From assembly GCF_036226685.1 (NCBI RefSeq), contig NZ_CP109009.1:8211501-8275500 (forward strand): a stretch of DNA of 64,000 nt, given 5' to 3'. A program made the translations under genes and the position numbers. Each line of letters starts with the position of its first letter. Within the stretch, counting starts at the first letter, position 1. Source of the DNA: Streptomyces sp. NBC_00690. Its GTDB lineage: Bacteria; Actinomycetota; Actinomycetes; Streptomycetales; Streptomycetaceae. The notes under the pieces were generated by a model. That model saw nothing but the letters and a program-made list of their open reading frames with translations. It was not told where the DNA came from and searched no databases. This document shows positions 1 to 8,810 of this stretch, piece after piece.

Positions 1-963
1 GGAGTCGCCGGGGGCGGTCTGCCAGATGGCGAAGGTGAAGTTGAACATAAAGCCGATGCCGACGGCTGGTATCCAGAAGGTCGCGGGACCGGACAGGGGG
101 AGCGCCAGGAGGAAGAGGCTCTCCAGTATGGCGCCGGCGATGAAGAGGCTACGGGTGCTGCCGAACCTGTCGGCGATCCAGCCCGCCGCGATGCTCCCCG
201 GTACTCCGGCCATGCCGATGAGGAAGGCGGCGGCGGCGACCGTGGAGCCGGACAGCCCACGGTGCTCACCGTAGGAGGCGATCAGTTGGGAGCCGGTCAG
301 ATAGGCGCCGTAGGCACCGAAGAAGGCGATGCCGTACAACCAGATGTCCCGGTTGCCCAGGGTCCGCCGCAGCCCCTCGCGGGTCAAGTGCACGCCCTGG
401 AGGGCATCCGCACCGGGTGGGATGCGGAAGAAGACGGCGCTGGCGGCGGCGACGGCGAGGCAGAACACACCGCCGATGACCAGTGAGGTGCGCCAGGAGG
501 TGGCCGCGGTGATGTCCGCCCATACGTACAGTCCGAGCGCGGTGCCCACGCTGAACGCGGCGGAGGAGATACCGAGTGCCAGGGTGTGATGTCTCTCGCG
601 GAACCACACACTGACGGCCGCGATACCCACTGCGGCGAAGACCGAGGCCCCCACCCCGCACAACGCCCGCCAGATGATCAGTTCGGTGAAGCTCTGGGCG
701 GTCGCCGAGAGCAGGGCGCCGAGGCCCTCCACGGCGAGACCGAGGGCGAGTACCTTGCGCAGTCCCCATTTCGTGGCCAGGAAGCCACCGGGGATGTGCA
801 GCAGTCCATATGCTGCGACGAAGATGGAGATGAGCATTGCCACCGACGGGACGGTGAGTCCGAACTCGTCCGCGATGGGACCGAAACCCGTGGCGATGTT
901 GAACCAGTTGACGGTCATCGCCACGAACCCGAGCGAGACCAGCGTAAGCATTCCCCACTTCAT
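1..963 (-). CDS. MFS transporter, C-terminus cut by window edge
   Basis: About 320 residues are visible, starting at an ATG whose complement is at 961-963, with an AGAGGAG ribosome site about 5 bases upstream; the stop lies beyond base 1. The protein is a run of hydrophobic helices with MFS features: a long helix 1, an Arg/Lys-rich loop after helix 2 (ATKWGLRK) and WIADRFGSTR in the second half. It is the last gene of the minus-strand group made of monooxygenase, Hod-like dioxygenase and alpha/beta hydrolase, about 60 bases after the hydrolase stop. It is therefore inferred to import an aromatic substrate of that pathway or to export a product. The substrate itself cannot be read from sequence. 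Confidence 0.85.
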   Translation of the reverse strand, partial: MKWGMLTLVSLGFVAMTVNWFNIATGFGPIADEFGLTVPSVAMLISIFVAAYGLLHIPGGFLATKWGLRKVLALGLAVEGLGALLSATAQSFTELIIWRALCGVGASVFAAVGIAAVSVWFRERHHTLALGISSAAFSVGTALGLYVWADITAATSWRTSLVIGGVFCLAVAAASAVFFRIPPGADALQGVHLTREGLRRTLGNRDIWLYGIAFFGAYGAYLTGSQLIASYGEHRGLSGSTVAAAAFLIGMAGVPGSIAAGWIADRFGSTRSLFIAGAILESLFLLALPLSGPATFWIPAVGIGFMFNFTFAIWQTAPGDS

Positions 964-1022
964 GCGGTGCTCCTCTTTCGGCGGCCGGACGCCCTGCGGT
1001 AGGCGTCCGGATGTGGTTCGCC

Positions 1023-1922
1023 TCAGACCCGCCTTCGGACGGTTCTGGCTGCTCCGGCGGCTGTAGAGGATTGGTCCACCAGGTGCACCAGCCGTTCGAA
1101 CAGCGCGGAATCCGGGTCGGCGAGGTCGAGGAAGATGTCGTAGTGGTGACGGCCGGGGACGACCAATAGACTGGCCGGGGCGTGCGCGGAGTAGGAGTCG
1201 TGGAATCGGGAGCTCTGCTCCAGGAAGCCGGTGCCGTCGTGTTCGGCGACGGCGATGACTGCCCGCGGATGGGTGGTCGCGGGGAAGTCGGCGAGCAGGG
1301 GGCTGAGGGCTGCCGCGCGTTGTGCGTCCAGCCCCAGCCATTCGTTGGCGAAGGACTTGACCAGCGGTCTTAGATCGAAGAGGCCGCTGATGGGCAGGGC
1401 GCCCTTCACCACGTCGGGCGGTAGCCCCAGTGGTTCTTGCCACCCACCGACCATGGTGGTGGCGGTGAGGTGTCCACCGGCCGAACTGCCTCCGACGACG
1501 ATGCGATCGGGGTCGAGGCCGAAGTCGGCGCCGTGTCGGTGGATCCAGGCCACGGCAGCCCGGACCTGTCGGACGATCTCCTCCAAGGAGGCGGTGGGCG
1601 CCAGTGTGTAGTCGATGGAGACGGTGGCGATTCCGGCGTCATTCAGTGCGCCGGCCATGAAGGCGGTGTCATGGCGCGACAGCATCCGCCAGTAGCCGCC
1701 GTGCACCGCCAGGAAGACCGGGCGTGGTCCTTCGTCGCTCACCCCCCACACATCAAGACGCTCATCGCTGTGCTCGTCGTAGGCGATGGCCCGGTGTCCG
1801 GCGAGCGGGCCCGTCACCCGCTCCGACTCCGTGCGGTAGGCGGTGACGGTACGCCGGAACTCGGTTTCCTCGACGGTCAGTCGGACGTTGTACGCGGCGT
1901 CGATGCACGGGTCGGAGCTCAT
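1023..1922 (-). CDS. Alpha/beta hydrolase, formamidase/AqdA-like
   Basis: 299-residue alpha/beta-hydrolase. The oxyanion motif HGGYWR is near residue 74 and the nucleophile elbow GSSAGG has Ser at about 147; an acidic residue in AEHDG and a His in RHHYD complete the triad. HGGYWR plus GSSAGG is the pattern of kynurenine-formamidase-like and N-acyl-anthranilate hydrolases. The neighbours are a Hod-type ring-cleaving dioxygenase and an FAD monooxygenase. In aqdABC clusters of Rhodococcus and Mycobacteroides, the AqdA hydrolase releases anthranilate and a fatty acid from the N-acylanthranilate made by AqdC. That role is inferred here from gene order plus fold. A generic esterase remains possible. 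Confidence 0.8.
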   Translation of the reverse strand: MSSDPCIDAAYNVRLTVEETEFRRTVTAYRTESERVTGPLAGHRAIAYDEHSDERLDVWGVSDEGPRPVFLAVHGGYWRMLSRHDTAFMAGALNDAGIATVSIDYTLAPTASLEEIVRQVRAAVAWIHRHGADFGLDPDRIVVGGSSAGGHLTATTMVGGWQEPLGLPPDVVKGALPISGLFDLRPLVKSFANEWLGLDAQRAAALSPLLADFPATTHPRAVIAVAEHDGTGFLEQSSRFHDSYSAHAPASLLVVPGRHHYDIFLDLADPDSALFERLVHLVDQSSTAAGAARTVRRRV

Positions 1923-1929
1923 GGCGCGC

Positions 1930-2763
1930 TCAGCTCGCCCCGGCTTCGCCGTCAGCGAGGAACGCTCGGATCTGGTCGGCCACCACCTCCGGCGAGTCCA
2001 GTGTCGGGAAGTGTGTCTCTCCGCCGACCTCGTGGTACGAGAACCAGGGGTGCCGGGCCGCGAACTCCCGCTGGGCGTTCACATACGCGGGCACTGTCGG
2101 TTGCGAGAACAGATGCCGTACGGGACGGTGTTCGCCCAGGGCCAGCATCCGCTCCAGGGGAGAGCCCCACTGTTCGTAGGCGTCGGCGATGACCCGGCAG
2201 GACCTCGCCCACATCTCGAAGTCGAACCCGGCCATCTCGTGGTCGAGGTGGTGGCGCACACCGGCGTGCGTCGAGCCGTTGAGCCAGGTGTCGAAGAGCC
2301 CTTGGCGCCCGGCCACCCACCGCTTCGGGTCCTGGATGGCGGCCAGCCCGTCGGCGAAGCCCGCCGGAGGTGCGGTCATGATCCAGTCGATCACGATCGC
2401 CCTTGGCACCCGGGCCGGGCCGAGCCGGTCGGCGATTTCGACGTTGGCCCAGCCGCCATGCGAGGTGGAGACGGGAAGAAACGTTTCTACCTCTAGCTTG
2501 TCGAGCAGGGCGAGTACATCGTCGGCCTGTTCCTGATAGCCGAAATCGGTGATGGGCGACCGGTCATCGCCGTGGCCACGCCAGTTGATGCGAAGTACCT
2601 GATGGGTGCTTGCGAGTTGGGGCACCAACGGATTGAACAGACGGTGGTCCTGGCACCAGCCGCTGAGCAGCACCACGACCGGGGCGCCCTCGGGTCCGTG
2701 CAGATCATGAGTGATGGGATGGCCGTTCACGGTGGTGCTCCGGAGGGCGTCAGAACTGCTCAC
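1930..2763 (-). CDS. Cofactor-free 2,4-dioxygenase of the Hod/AqdC type
   Basis: 277-residue alpha/beta-hydrolase-fold protein closely resembling 1H-3-hydroxy-4-oxoquinaldine 2,4-dioxygenase (Hod), which opens the heterocyclic ring of 3-hydroxy-4(1H)-quinolones with O2, releasing CO and an N-acylanthranilate, without metal or flavin. With the GTG start at 2763 (GGGAG eight bases upstream), key residues fall on the Hod numbers as I recall them: Trp36 in GWCQDH, Ser101-His102 in STSHGG, Asp126 in IDWIM and His251 in GGETHFP. Long stretches such as DFGYQEQ, VETFLPVS, FSQPT and HPWFSY are Hod-like. One visible difference is Gln38 where I recall His in Hod. An upstream ATG at 2802 overlapping the monooxygenase stop would add 13 residues. 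Confidence 0.88.
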   Translation of the reverse strand: MSSSDALRSTTVNGHPITHDLHGPEGAPVVVLLSGWCQDHRLFNPLVPQLASTHQVLRINWRGHGDDRSPITDFGYQEQADDVLALLDKLEVETFLPVSTSHGGWANVEIADRLGPARVPRAIVIDWIMTAPPAGFADGLAAIQDPKRWVAGRQGLFDTWLNGSTHAGVRHHLDHEMAGFDFEMWARSCRVIADAYEQWGSPLERMLALGEHRPVRHLFSQPTVPAYVNAQREFAARHPWFSYHEVGGETHFPTLDSPEVVADQIRAFLADGEAGAS

Positions 2764-2798
2764 CGGTACTCCCTTCCACATTCGTTGTGTTCCGGTGG

Positions 2799-3980
2799 TC
2801 ATGCGGCAGCGCCGTCGAAGCGGTCAGCGCCCGTCGGGACGGCGAGGGCCGCCCGCATCCTGGACGCCCCGAGCCCCTTCCACCGACCGGTCAGACCGAG
2901 CAGCGAGGAACGGGGTGCATCGGGGATCAGATTGAGCAGCCGCAACCGGTACGACCACTGCTGGGTGTGCTCGATCAGCGGGCGCTCCGCCGCCTCCCAG
3001 GCCGCGAGCCGCCCTTCCACCGGGCCTGCACCCGGTGCGGACAGTGCGTCGGCGAGCCCCAGCGCGTTCATCATGGCGCACCCACCGCCCTGCCCGAGGT
3101 AGGGCGGCTGGGCGTGCGCCGCGTCCCCGATCAGCGCCACTCGCCCGTGGGACCAGGAGCGGAGCTTGAGGAACTCAAAGGTGTCCCAGCGGGCGGGGAC
3201 GCCGTCCAGCGAACGCAACAGGGTCTCCAGGTGTGGGAAGGACCGCACCCAGGTGTCGGTGTCGACGGGCACCTTGCTGGCAGCCGTGTCACTCTCGTCG
3301 GCGACCAGTGCGACATAGAGCGCCGTGGCGCTGGACGGGGTGTAGAGGACCCGGCGACGACCACTGAAGTACTCGATGTACTTGTCGCGGTCGGCGGCCG
3401 GTACGAAGTCGTCCGAGCGGGGGACGGTGAGCCTGGTGGCGCCCTGTTTCATATGGTCGTGGCAGACAGTCAGACCGAACCGGTCCCGGACTCGGGAGCG
3501 GACGCCGTCCGCCGCGATCACCACGTCAGCCCCGCCACCGACGGATTCACCGTCGACGTTCACCAACGCTCCATCCGAACCGGAGACGGTGACCTCGGAG
3601 CCGGTGACGATCTCCACGCCCGCCGCTTCGGCGCCCTTGACCAGGGTGCTGATGAGACGGTCGCGCATGATGGTGCGGACCTCGGGCCGACCGGCGGAGT
3701 TGATCGGGATGCTCTCTACCACTCGGTTGCGGTGGTCACGGCTCTCCAACACCGGACCGATGTGCGCGCCGACGACGGCCTCGTCGTGGAGACCCAGCGC
3801 TTTCAGGGCCCGCAGTCCGTTTCCCCACACGTAGATGCCCGCACCGATGGCCCGGATCTCACTGTCGCGTTCGTGCAGTCGCACGGACCAGCCTCGCTGC
3901 CCGAGGGCGGTGGCAACGGTCAGTCCGCTGATTCCTGCGCCGATGATCTCGGCATGTCCCTGGGCCGGCTTCGTCGACAT
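2799..3980 (-). CDS. FAD-dependent aromatic monooxygenase, AqdB/PqsH-like
   Basis: 393-residue class A flavin monooxygenase. The dinucleotide-binding GAGISG is near residue 13, the DG motif is in AADGVRSRVR, and the GD motif is in GDAAHAQPPYLGQGG, where the ribityl phosphate and FAD are contacted. The start at 3980 is chosen for an AAGGAGG site ten bases upstream; a longer frame to 4085 has no such signal. It is first in the operon, overlapping or just ahead of the Hod-like gene. In alkylquinolone catabolism the equivalent enzyme hydroxylates the 2-alkyl-4(1H)-quinolone at C3, creating the Hod substrate. The family is certain; the quinolone substrate is inferred from the neighbour. Confidence 0.87.
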   Translation of the reverse strand: MSTKPAQGHAEIIGAGISGLTVATALGQRGWSVRLHERDSEIRAIGAGIYVWGNGLRALKALGLHDEAVVGAHIGPVLESRDHRNRVVESIPINSAGRPEVRTIMRDRLISTLVKGAEAAGVEIVTGSEVTVSGSDGALVNVDGESVGGGADVVIAADGVRSRVRDRFGLTVCHDHMKQGATRLTVPRSDDFVPAADRDKYIEYFSGRRRVLYTPSSATALYVALVADESDTAASKVPVDTDTWVRSFPHLETLLRSLDGVPARWDTFEFLKLRSWSHGRVALIGDAAHAQPPYLGQGGGCAMMNALGLADALSAPGAGPVEGRLAAWEAAERPLIEHTQQWSYRLRLLNLIPDAPRSSLLGLTGRWKGLGASRMRAALAVPTGADRFDGAAA

Positions 3981-4025
3981 GCAGACGCCTCCTTGTGTGG
4001 TGCCGATCATCATGAGAGGCAGCAC

Positions 4026-4076
4026 ACATGCATGTCGAATGCCGACTTGGGGCCGCGACATGCCTGAACGGGCATG
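4026..4076. promoter_or_regulatory. Palindromes upstream of the Hod operon
   Basis: The 387-base gap 3981-4367 ahead of the monooxygenase holds a perfect palindrome ACATGCATGT (4026-4035) and an inverted repeat CATGCC-N6-GGCATG (4059-4076). Both lie 46-96 bases upstream of the start codon, where an operator would be expected. No regulator gene adjoins the operon and no convincing -35/-10 pair was seen. The rest of the gap (4101-4367) shows nothing recognisable. Confidence 0.3.
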
Positions 4077-4367
4077 GGAGCGCAACCATGGGGGCTGTTG
4101 ATGATCGCGTGGCCGGCGGGTGATGGCACCGCTCGGCTGCGGTTCGCCATCTTACGCACTGTGCGGGGAGGTTCGGGACCCGGCCCCGGTTCGACGCGAA
4201 ACCTCGATCGGCAGACGACGGCAGCGGGGAGCTGGTTCCACTCGATGTCACAGCGGCACCCCTCTCCCTGTGCACCCGCCCCCGGCGTACGGCGAGCGGA
4301 CTCATCTGCCGCGAATGGCAGGATAGTGACGGTGCATCAGTTCAGATGTGAGGGAGTCGTCTGCTGC

Positions 4368-5816
4368 TCAGCGATGGGAGTGGACGCCCTCCGCTCGGAT
4401 CCCATCGCACCCGCCGACCGGGCCCGCACCGCCGAGCTCCTCAAGCGTCTGACCGGTCGTCCTCAGTCCGCAGGCCAGAGCAATGGCCGCACCCGCCGCC
4501 AACACCCCCGTGACCAGCGCGAACACCCCGCCGAATCCGACCACCGGGTACAGCACACCGATGGCCAACGGCGCCGCGATCCCGCCGAGCCGCCCGAAGG
4601 CGGAGGCGGCGCCCGCACCGGTCGCGCGGATCGCGGTCGGGTAGACCTCGGTGCTGTAGGCGTAGAGAGCGGCATAGCTGCCGTTCATGAAGTACGAGAG
4701 GAACGCTCCGCACCACAGGATGCGGGCCTCCGCGCCACCCTGGGCGAGGAGTCCCGCCGACAGTGCACCGCCGGCCAGATAGAGCGCGATCGTCCGAGTG
4801 CGTCCCAGACGCTCGCTCAGGAACGCCGCCGAGTAGTAGCCGGGGATCTGGGCGAGCGTGATCAGGAGGGTGCTGGTGAAGCTCTGCTCCATGCTCATAC
4901 CCCGCTCGATCAGTAGCGAGGGCATCCAGATGAAGAAGCCGTAGTAGGCGAAGGTGGTGCAGATCCAGAGCAGCCACAGCACGACGGTGCGCCGTGCGAA
5001 GCCACCGCGCCACAGGGCGGCAAGCCGTGTCCGCGAACGCATCTGTGACACGGGTGGAGCCGAGAGGCCGTAGGTCGGTGGCACCGGAGGAAGGGTTCGA
5101 CCGGTCGCCCGCTCGACCCTGGTCTCCAACTCCGTGACGACCTCGTCCGCCTCTCGCATCCTGCCGCGCTGTACGAGCCAGCGCGGTGACTCCGGGAGCC
5201 TGGTGCGCCACCACAGGAGCATCAAGACCGGTGCAGAGGTGACGAGTTGTGCGATCCGCCAGCCCTCTTCATGGCCCGGAATGAGGAATCTGCCGAGCAG
5301 CGCGGCGCCGAGATAGCCGAAGGAGAAGAAACCGGCGATCGCTCCGACGAAGAGCCCGCGCACCCGGCCGGGCACGAACTCGGCCATGAACGCCGGGATG
5401 ATCGCGGCCTCGGCGCCCGCTCCGATGCCGGCCACTACCCTCGCTCCGAAGAAGAACTGCCAGTTCGGAGCAAGGGCCGCCACGGCAGTCGCACCGCAGT
5501 AGAGGGCGAGGGCGTACATCATCACGGGCCGCCGCCCGATCTTGTCCCCGACCAGCCCGGCTGTCAGTGCGCCGATCATGATGCCGATCAGGAGCGAACT
5601 GCCGAGCAGCCCGGTCTGCCAGGACGAGAGGTGCCACAACTCCGTGACGGCGGGCAGGACGTACGCGAGGAGTGCGCCGTCCATGCCGTCGAACGCGATG
5701 CCCAAGCCGCCCATGAGCAGCAGGGCGTGATGCGGCCTGGAGACCGGGAGGCGTTCCAGCCGGGCGAGCAGGGTTTGACCGTCGACCTGAGCCGGCGCAG
5801 CGGTCGATACCCGCAT
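4368..5816 (-). CDS. MFS transporter, sugar/aromatic-acid porter type
   Basis: 482 residues with twelve predicted membrane helices. Diagnostic motifs are GDKIGRRPVM after helix 2, PESPRWLV at the end of helix 6 and the central cytoplasmic loop, and SERLGRTRT after helix 8. PESPRWL with an acidic residue in helix 1 (FDGMDGAL) points to the proton-coupled aromatic-acid/NiaP-like branch rather than drug efflux. The gene lies upstream of the Hod-type operon on the same strand, separated by about 390 bases, so it may be expressed separately. Uptake of a heteroaromatic or aryl carboxylate is the likely role, inferred from family and neighbours. Confidence 0.85.
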   Translation of the reverse strand: MRVSTAAPAQVDGQTLLARLERLPVSRPHHALLLMGGLGIAFDGMDGALLAYVLPAVTELWHLSSWQTGLLGSSLLIGIMIGALTAGLVGDKIGRRPVMMYALALYCGATAVAALAPNWQFFFGARVVAGIGAGAEAAIIPAFMAEFVPGRVRGLFVGAIAGFFSFGYLGAALLGRFLIPGHEEGWRIAQLVTSAPVLMLLWWRTRLPESPRWLVQRGRMREADEVVTELETRVERATGRTLPPVPPTYGLSAPPVSQMRSRTRLAALWRGGFARRTVVLWLLWICTTFAYYGFFIWMPSLLIERGMSMEQSFTSTLLITLAQIPGYYSAAFLSERLGRTRTIALYLAGGALSAGLLAQGGAEARILWCGAFLSYFMNGSYAALYAYSTEVYPTAIRATGAGAASAFGRLGGIAAPLAIGVLYPVVGFGGVFALVTGVLAAGAAIALACGLRTTGQTLEELGGAGPVGGCDGIRAEGVHSHR

Positions 5817-6115
5817 GGAGCCTCCTGGTGCAGGGACACTCCGATCGCCGTGCTGGCAAGGAACCGGGCCGTGTCATGACCTCCGCAGCCATGGCGGAGG
5901 TGGTGTTGTTGTGGACGGTGGTGGATGCACCCGGAGCTCGCAGCCGCTCGCACTGAGTCGTCGGGCCGTTCGGCCCACGAGTGTGAGGTGGGGGCTTCCC
6001 GAGCCCGTGGCAGTCGCAGGCCGACGGGTGCTTCGCCCGCCCGGAGGTCAGCCCGTCGGGCGAGGTGTGGGTGAGGGGCGGGCCGGATCCACCCGGTCGG
6101 CCCGCCCGGGGCTCG
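5817..6115. other. Intergenic stretch
   Basis: About 300 bases between the MFS start and the amidohydrolase stop, both minus strand. No supported gene is present. It should contain the MFS promoter; the only clear structure is the hairpin listed at 6076-6107. Confidence 0.6.
6076..6107 (-). terminator. Hairpin terminator after amidohydrolase
   Basis: Perfect 10-bp stem GGGCGGGCCG / CGGCCCGCCC with a 12-base loop, starting 9 bases past the amidohydrolase stop. There is no clear T tract, as is common for actinomycete terminators. Confidence 0.6.
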
Positions 6116-7432
6116 TCAGGCTCCGACCGGGAACCCGAAACTGATCACGCTATCGGGTGTCTTGAGCACGGACACGTTCCGCAACGGGTCGCCGTCGATC
6201 AGAACCGCATCCCCACGAAATCCGCGCGCCAGCCTGCCGGCGGTCCGCTCCAGGCCGATCAACCGGGCCGCGTTCGTGGTGGCGGTGCGGATCGAGTCCA
6301 GTGCGGTGAGTCCAGACGCCCGCATCAACTCGATCTCGCGGCCTATCGGGTCGACGGTGCCACCGGCCGAGTCGCTGCCCGCAGCGAGTGGAACGCCCAT
6401 CTCGTGCGCCCTGAGCACGGCGCGCTTGATGACGGGGAGGAAGACGCGGCCACGCTCGGCAAGGATCGGGTTGGGGTCCTCGGCCAGCCCGGCCATCGCG
6501 GACAGCGTCGGTGTGAAGTAGGTGCCGCGTCGGCGCATCTCGCCCATGGTGCGCTCGCCGAGGTACACGCCGTGCTCGATGCTCTTGACGCCGGCCACCA
6601 CGGCGTCGTGGCACCCCTTCTCGCTGTAGCAGTGGCACAGCACCGACGCGCCACCCCGGCGGGCCGCGGCCACGATGGTGGACAGTTGGTCACGGTCGTA
6701 GACCCGGGTGAGCGGGTCCTGGTCGGGAACTCCCGCACGGCCGTTGGCACTGGTCTTGATGGCATCGGCGCCCCGGGCGAGATTGACCCCGACGATACGG
6801 CGCAGATCGTCGTCGGCATGGATGCCGTCCTTGCGGCGGGCGAGCGGTGCGAGATCGGGGTCGGCGAGGATCGAGTCGCCCAGCTTGGGCTGGACATGGA
6901 CGCCCGCGGCCCGCACGCGCGGTGCGCGCTGAGGCGTCCAGCGGGCCAACTCGCGCACGGCGATGTCCTGGTAGAAGAGCGCGGAACCGCTGCGCACGCT
7001 GGTGACGCCCTGGCGGAGCACGGTGTGGGCCTCGGTGAGGGTGCTGAGGTGGATATGGGCGTCGACCAGCCCGGGGAGCACCCAACGGCCGTGGGCCTTG
7101 ACGATCCGTGCGATTCCCTTGACGGCGGCGACGTCGTTGCGGGTGGCCCTCCGGGTCCCGGCGGCGCGCACGATGCCGTCCTCGATGACGACCACCGCGT
7201 CCTCGGTGGTTCGACCCGTCAGCGGGTCCAAGAGCGTGCCACCGTCGATGATCATCGTTCCACCGCGTGGCGGACGGCTCTGCGGGGCGGTCTTCGGTCT
7301 CTCGCCCGCCACCGCCGTTCCCGATGCGGTACCGGTCAGGGCTGCTGCCCCCGCGAGTGCTGCCGCGGCAGCCATCACACCCCTGCGGGTGGCTTGTGCG
7401 GAGGGCGGCGGAGTGGAGTGGTCAAGGCACAT
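6116..7432 (-). CDS. Tat-exported amidohydrolase (imidazolonepropionase-like)
   Basis: 438 residues from an ATG at 7432 with AAGGAG nine bases upstream. The N-terminus carries a twin-arginine signal (ATRRGVMA) and an Ala-rich hydrophobic stretch ending near GTASG, so export in folded form is expected. The mature part is a metal-dependent amidohydrolase: DAHIHLST gives the first HxH metal pair, IKTSANG probably supplies the bridging residue, and CHCYSEKG, IEHGVYL and AAGSDSAGG supply further ligands and the catalytic Asp. This set fits the prolidase/imidazolonepropionase-like branch. It is divergent from an RpiR regulator with a palindrome between them, so its expression is probably controlled by that protein. 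The substrate is unknown. Confidence 0.85.
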   Translation of the reverse strand: MCLDHSTPPPSAQATRRGVMAAAAALAGAAALTGTASGTAVAGERPKTAPQSRPPRGGTMIIDGGTLLDPLTGRTTEDAVVVIEDGIVRAAGTRRATRNDVAAVKGIARIVKAHGRWVLPGLVDAHIHLSTLTEAHTVLRQGVTSVRSGSALFYQDIAVRELARWTPQRAPRVRAAGVHVQPKLGDSILADPDLAPLARRKDGIHADDDLRRIVGVNLARGADAIKTSANGRAGVPDQDPLTRVYDRDQLSTIVAAARRGGASVLCHCYSEKGCHDAVVAGVKSIEHGVYLGERTMGEMRRRGTYFTPTLSAMAGLAEDPNPILAERGRVFLPVIKRAVLRAHEMGVPLAAGSDSAGGTVDPIGREIELMRASGLTALDSIRTATTNAARLIGLERTAGRLARGFRGDAVLIDGDPLRNVSVLKTPDSVISFGFPVGA

Positions 7433-7495
7433 GGGCAAGGCTCCTTGAGTTGGCCATGGCTGCGCGGCTGCTGGGCCGGTGAGCGACTGCGACGG

Positions 7496-7524
7496 ACAGT
7501 ATCTGCACAAGAACATGCGTACAA
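7496..7524 (-). promoter_or_regulatory. Promoter of amidohydrolase gene
   Basis: On the minus strand, TTGTAC (complement of 7519-7524) is followed after 17 bases by TACTGT (complement of 7496-7501), a good sigma70-like pair. The start codon lies about 64 bases downstream. Confidence 0.55.
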
Positions 7525-7527
7525 CAC

Positions 7528-7539
7528 TTGATGCATCAA
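7528..7539. promoter_or_regulatory. Palindromic operator candidate (RpiR)
   Basis: TTGATGCATCAA is a perfect 12-bp palindrome directly upstream of the amidohydrolase -35 and 25 bases before the regulator start. Its place between the divergent genes suggests the RpiR protein binds here and controls both. Confidence 0.45.
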
Positions 7540-7563
7540 TTCATGCAAAGAGAGAATGGCTTC

Positions 7564-8490
7564 GTGACCTATGACAGTGGTGCTGACGACATCGACACGG
7601 GGGCACACCCCCCAGAAGGCGCGGGCGGTGGGGGCACGGTCGCGGAGTGGCTCGACGGGTTACTGACCGGCGTCTCCGTCGGCCCCAAGGCGGCCCACGT
7701 CCGCGAGGTGCTGACGACCCAACCCACCTACTGCTCGTACGCCACCGCCGCGGAGGTCGCGGCGCGTGCCGAGGTCAACCCGGCGACGGTGGTGCGGTTC
7801 GCGCAGCTCCTCGGCTTTCCCGGATGGCCGCAACTGCAGGCCGGATTGCGGGCCGTCTACCTCGACCAGCGGTTCGACACCGGGCATCCGGTCGGGGGCG
7901 ACGGGGGCCTGCTGGCGACCGCCTTCGCCCGGGACGCGCAAAACCTGAAGGCGCTGGAGAAGTCCTTCGACTTCGAGACCGCCCGACGCGTGGTGAGCGC
8001 CATCCGAGACGCCCGCCGTACGGTCGTCGTTGCCTCCGGCACTCACGCCATCCCGGCGAGCGCCCTGGCGATGGTCGCGGCCAGCCGCGGCTTCCCGATC
8101 AGTTACGAGGACCGGGGCGGACCCCAACTCGCCAATGTGCTCGCCCGGCTGGGGGCGGGCGACTGCCTGGTGGCCTGGAGCTTTTGGCAACACTACCGGC
8201 AGACCGTCGCCGCACTACGGATCGCCCGGGCGGCGGGCGCCACGACCTGCGTGATCACGGACACGCTTCGTTCCCCACCGGCGCGGGAGGCCGAACACGT
8301 CCTGGTCATCCCCACCGAGGGAGTGGCGAGCATCCAGTCGATGACCGCCGCGACCAGCGTCGCCTACGGTCTCCTCGCCGAGCTGATGGCATCCGACCCC
8401 GCGGGGAGCCGCACCGCGGTCCGGCAGGTGTCCGGCATCTGGCGCGAGCTCGACCTGTTCGCCGAGGACGCGTCGGAGAAGGGTGTCTAG
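7564..8490 (+). CDS. MurR/RpiR-family transcriptional regulator
   Basis: 308 residues from GTG 7564, chosen because AGAGAG lies about 9 bases upstream; a TTG at 7528 would put the palindrome inside the gene. The N-terminal RpiR helix-turn-helix is seen in YATAAEVAARAEVNPATVVRFAQLLGF. A C-terminal SIS domain follows from about residue 110, with VVASGTHAIPAS and TTCVITDTLRSPPA typical of phosphosugar-binding folds. Such proteins usually repress and respond to a sugar phosphate or related ligand. It diverges from the Tat amidohydrolase, its most likely target. The ligand cannot be deduced. Confidence 0.88.
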   Translation: MTYDSGADDIDTGAHPPEGAGGGGTVAEWLDGLLTGVSVGPKAAHVREVLTTQPTYCSYATAAEVAARAEVNPATVVRFAQLLGFPGWPQLQAGLRAVYLDQRFDTGHPVGGDGGLLATAFARDAQNLKALEKSFDFETARRVVSAIRDARRTVVVASGTHAIPASALAMVAASRGFPISYEDRGGPQLANVLARLGAGDCLVAWSFWQHYRQTVAALRIARAAGATTCVITDTLRSPPAREAEHVLVIPTEGVASIQSMTAATSVAYGLLAELMASDPAGSRTAVRQVSGIWRELDLFAEDASEKGV

Positions 8491-8810
8491 CGCGCCAGCC
8501 GAAAGGGTTCGCAGGAGTCGGCAACGGGCTTTCCTCATCCGGCCGGCCGACTGCTGCGCATCCCCGGAGCCAACGGCTACCAGGGAGAACACCGGAGTAT
8601 GGCGCGGCGGACCGTCGTCGACACCGTGAGCCGAGCTCGCCACCAAGCAGTCGGACTGCCGGATCGGCAACCCGGTGGCGCTGATGGCCGCAGCAACCGT
8701 CAGCAACGCCGAATCCCCCCTGTGAACCTATCGGTTCGCGGCTCCGCCCCGCAGGGAGACACGGGCGGGTCGGTGAACGGCCACCTCGACGATCCATGGA
8801 ACGACGGACA
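8491..8810. other. Gap between convergent genes, nothing seen
   Basis: About 320 bases between the RpiR stop and the signal peptidase stop. Frames here have no recognisable domain, ribosome site or compositional support. No clear terminator stem was found. Confidence 0.5.
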
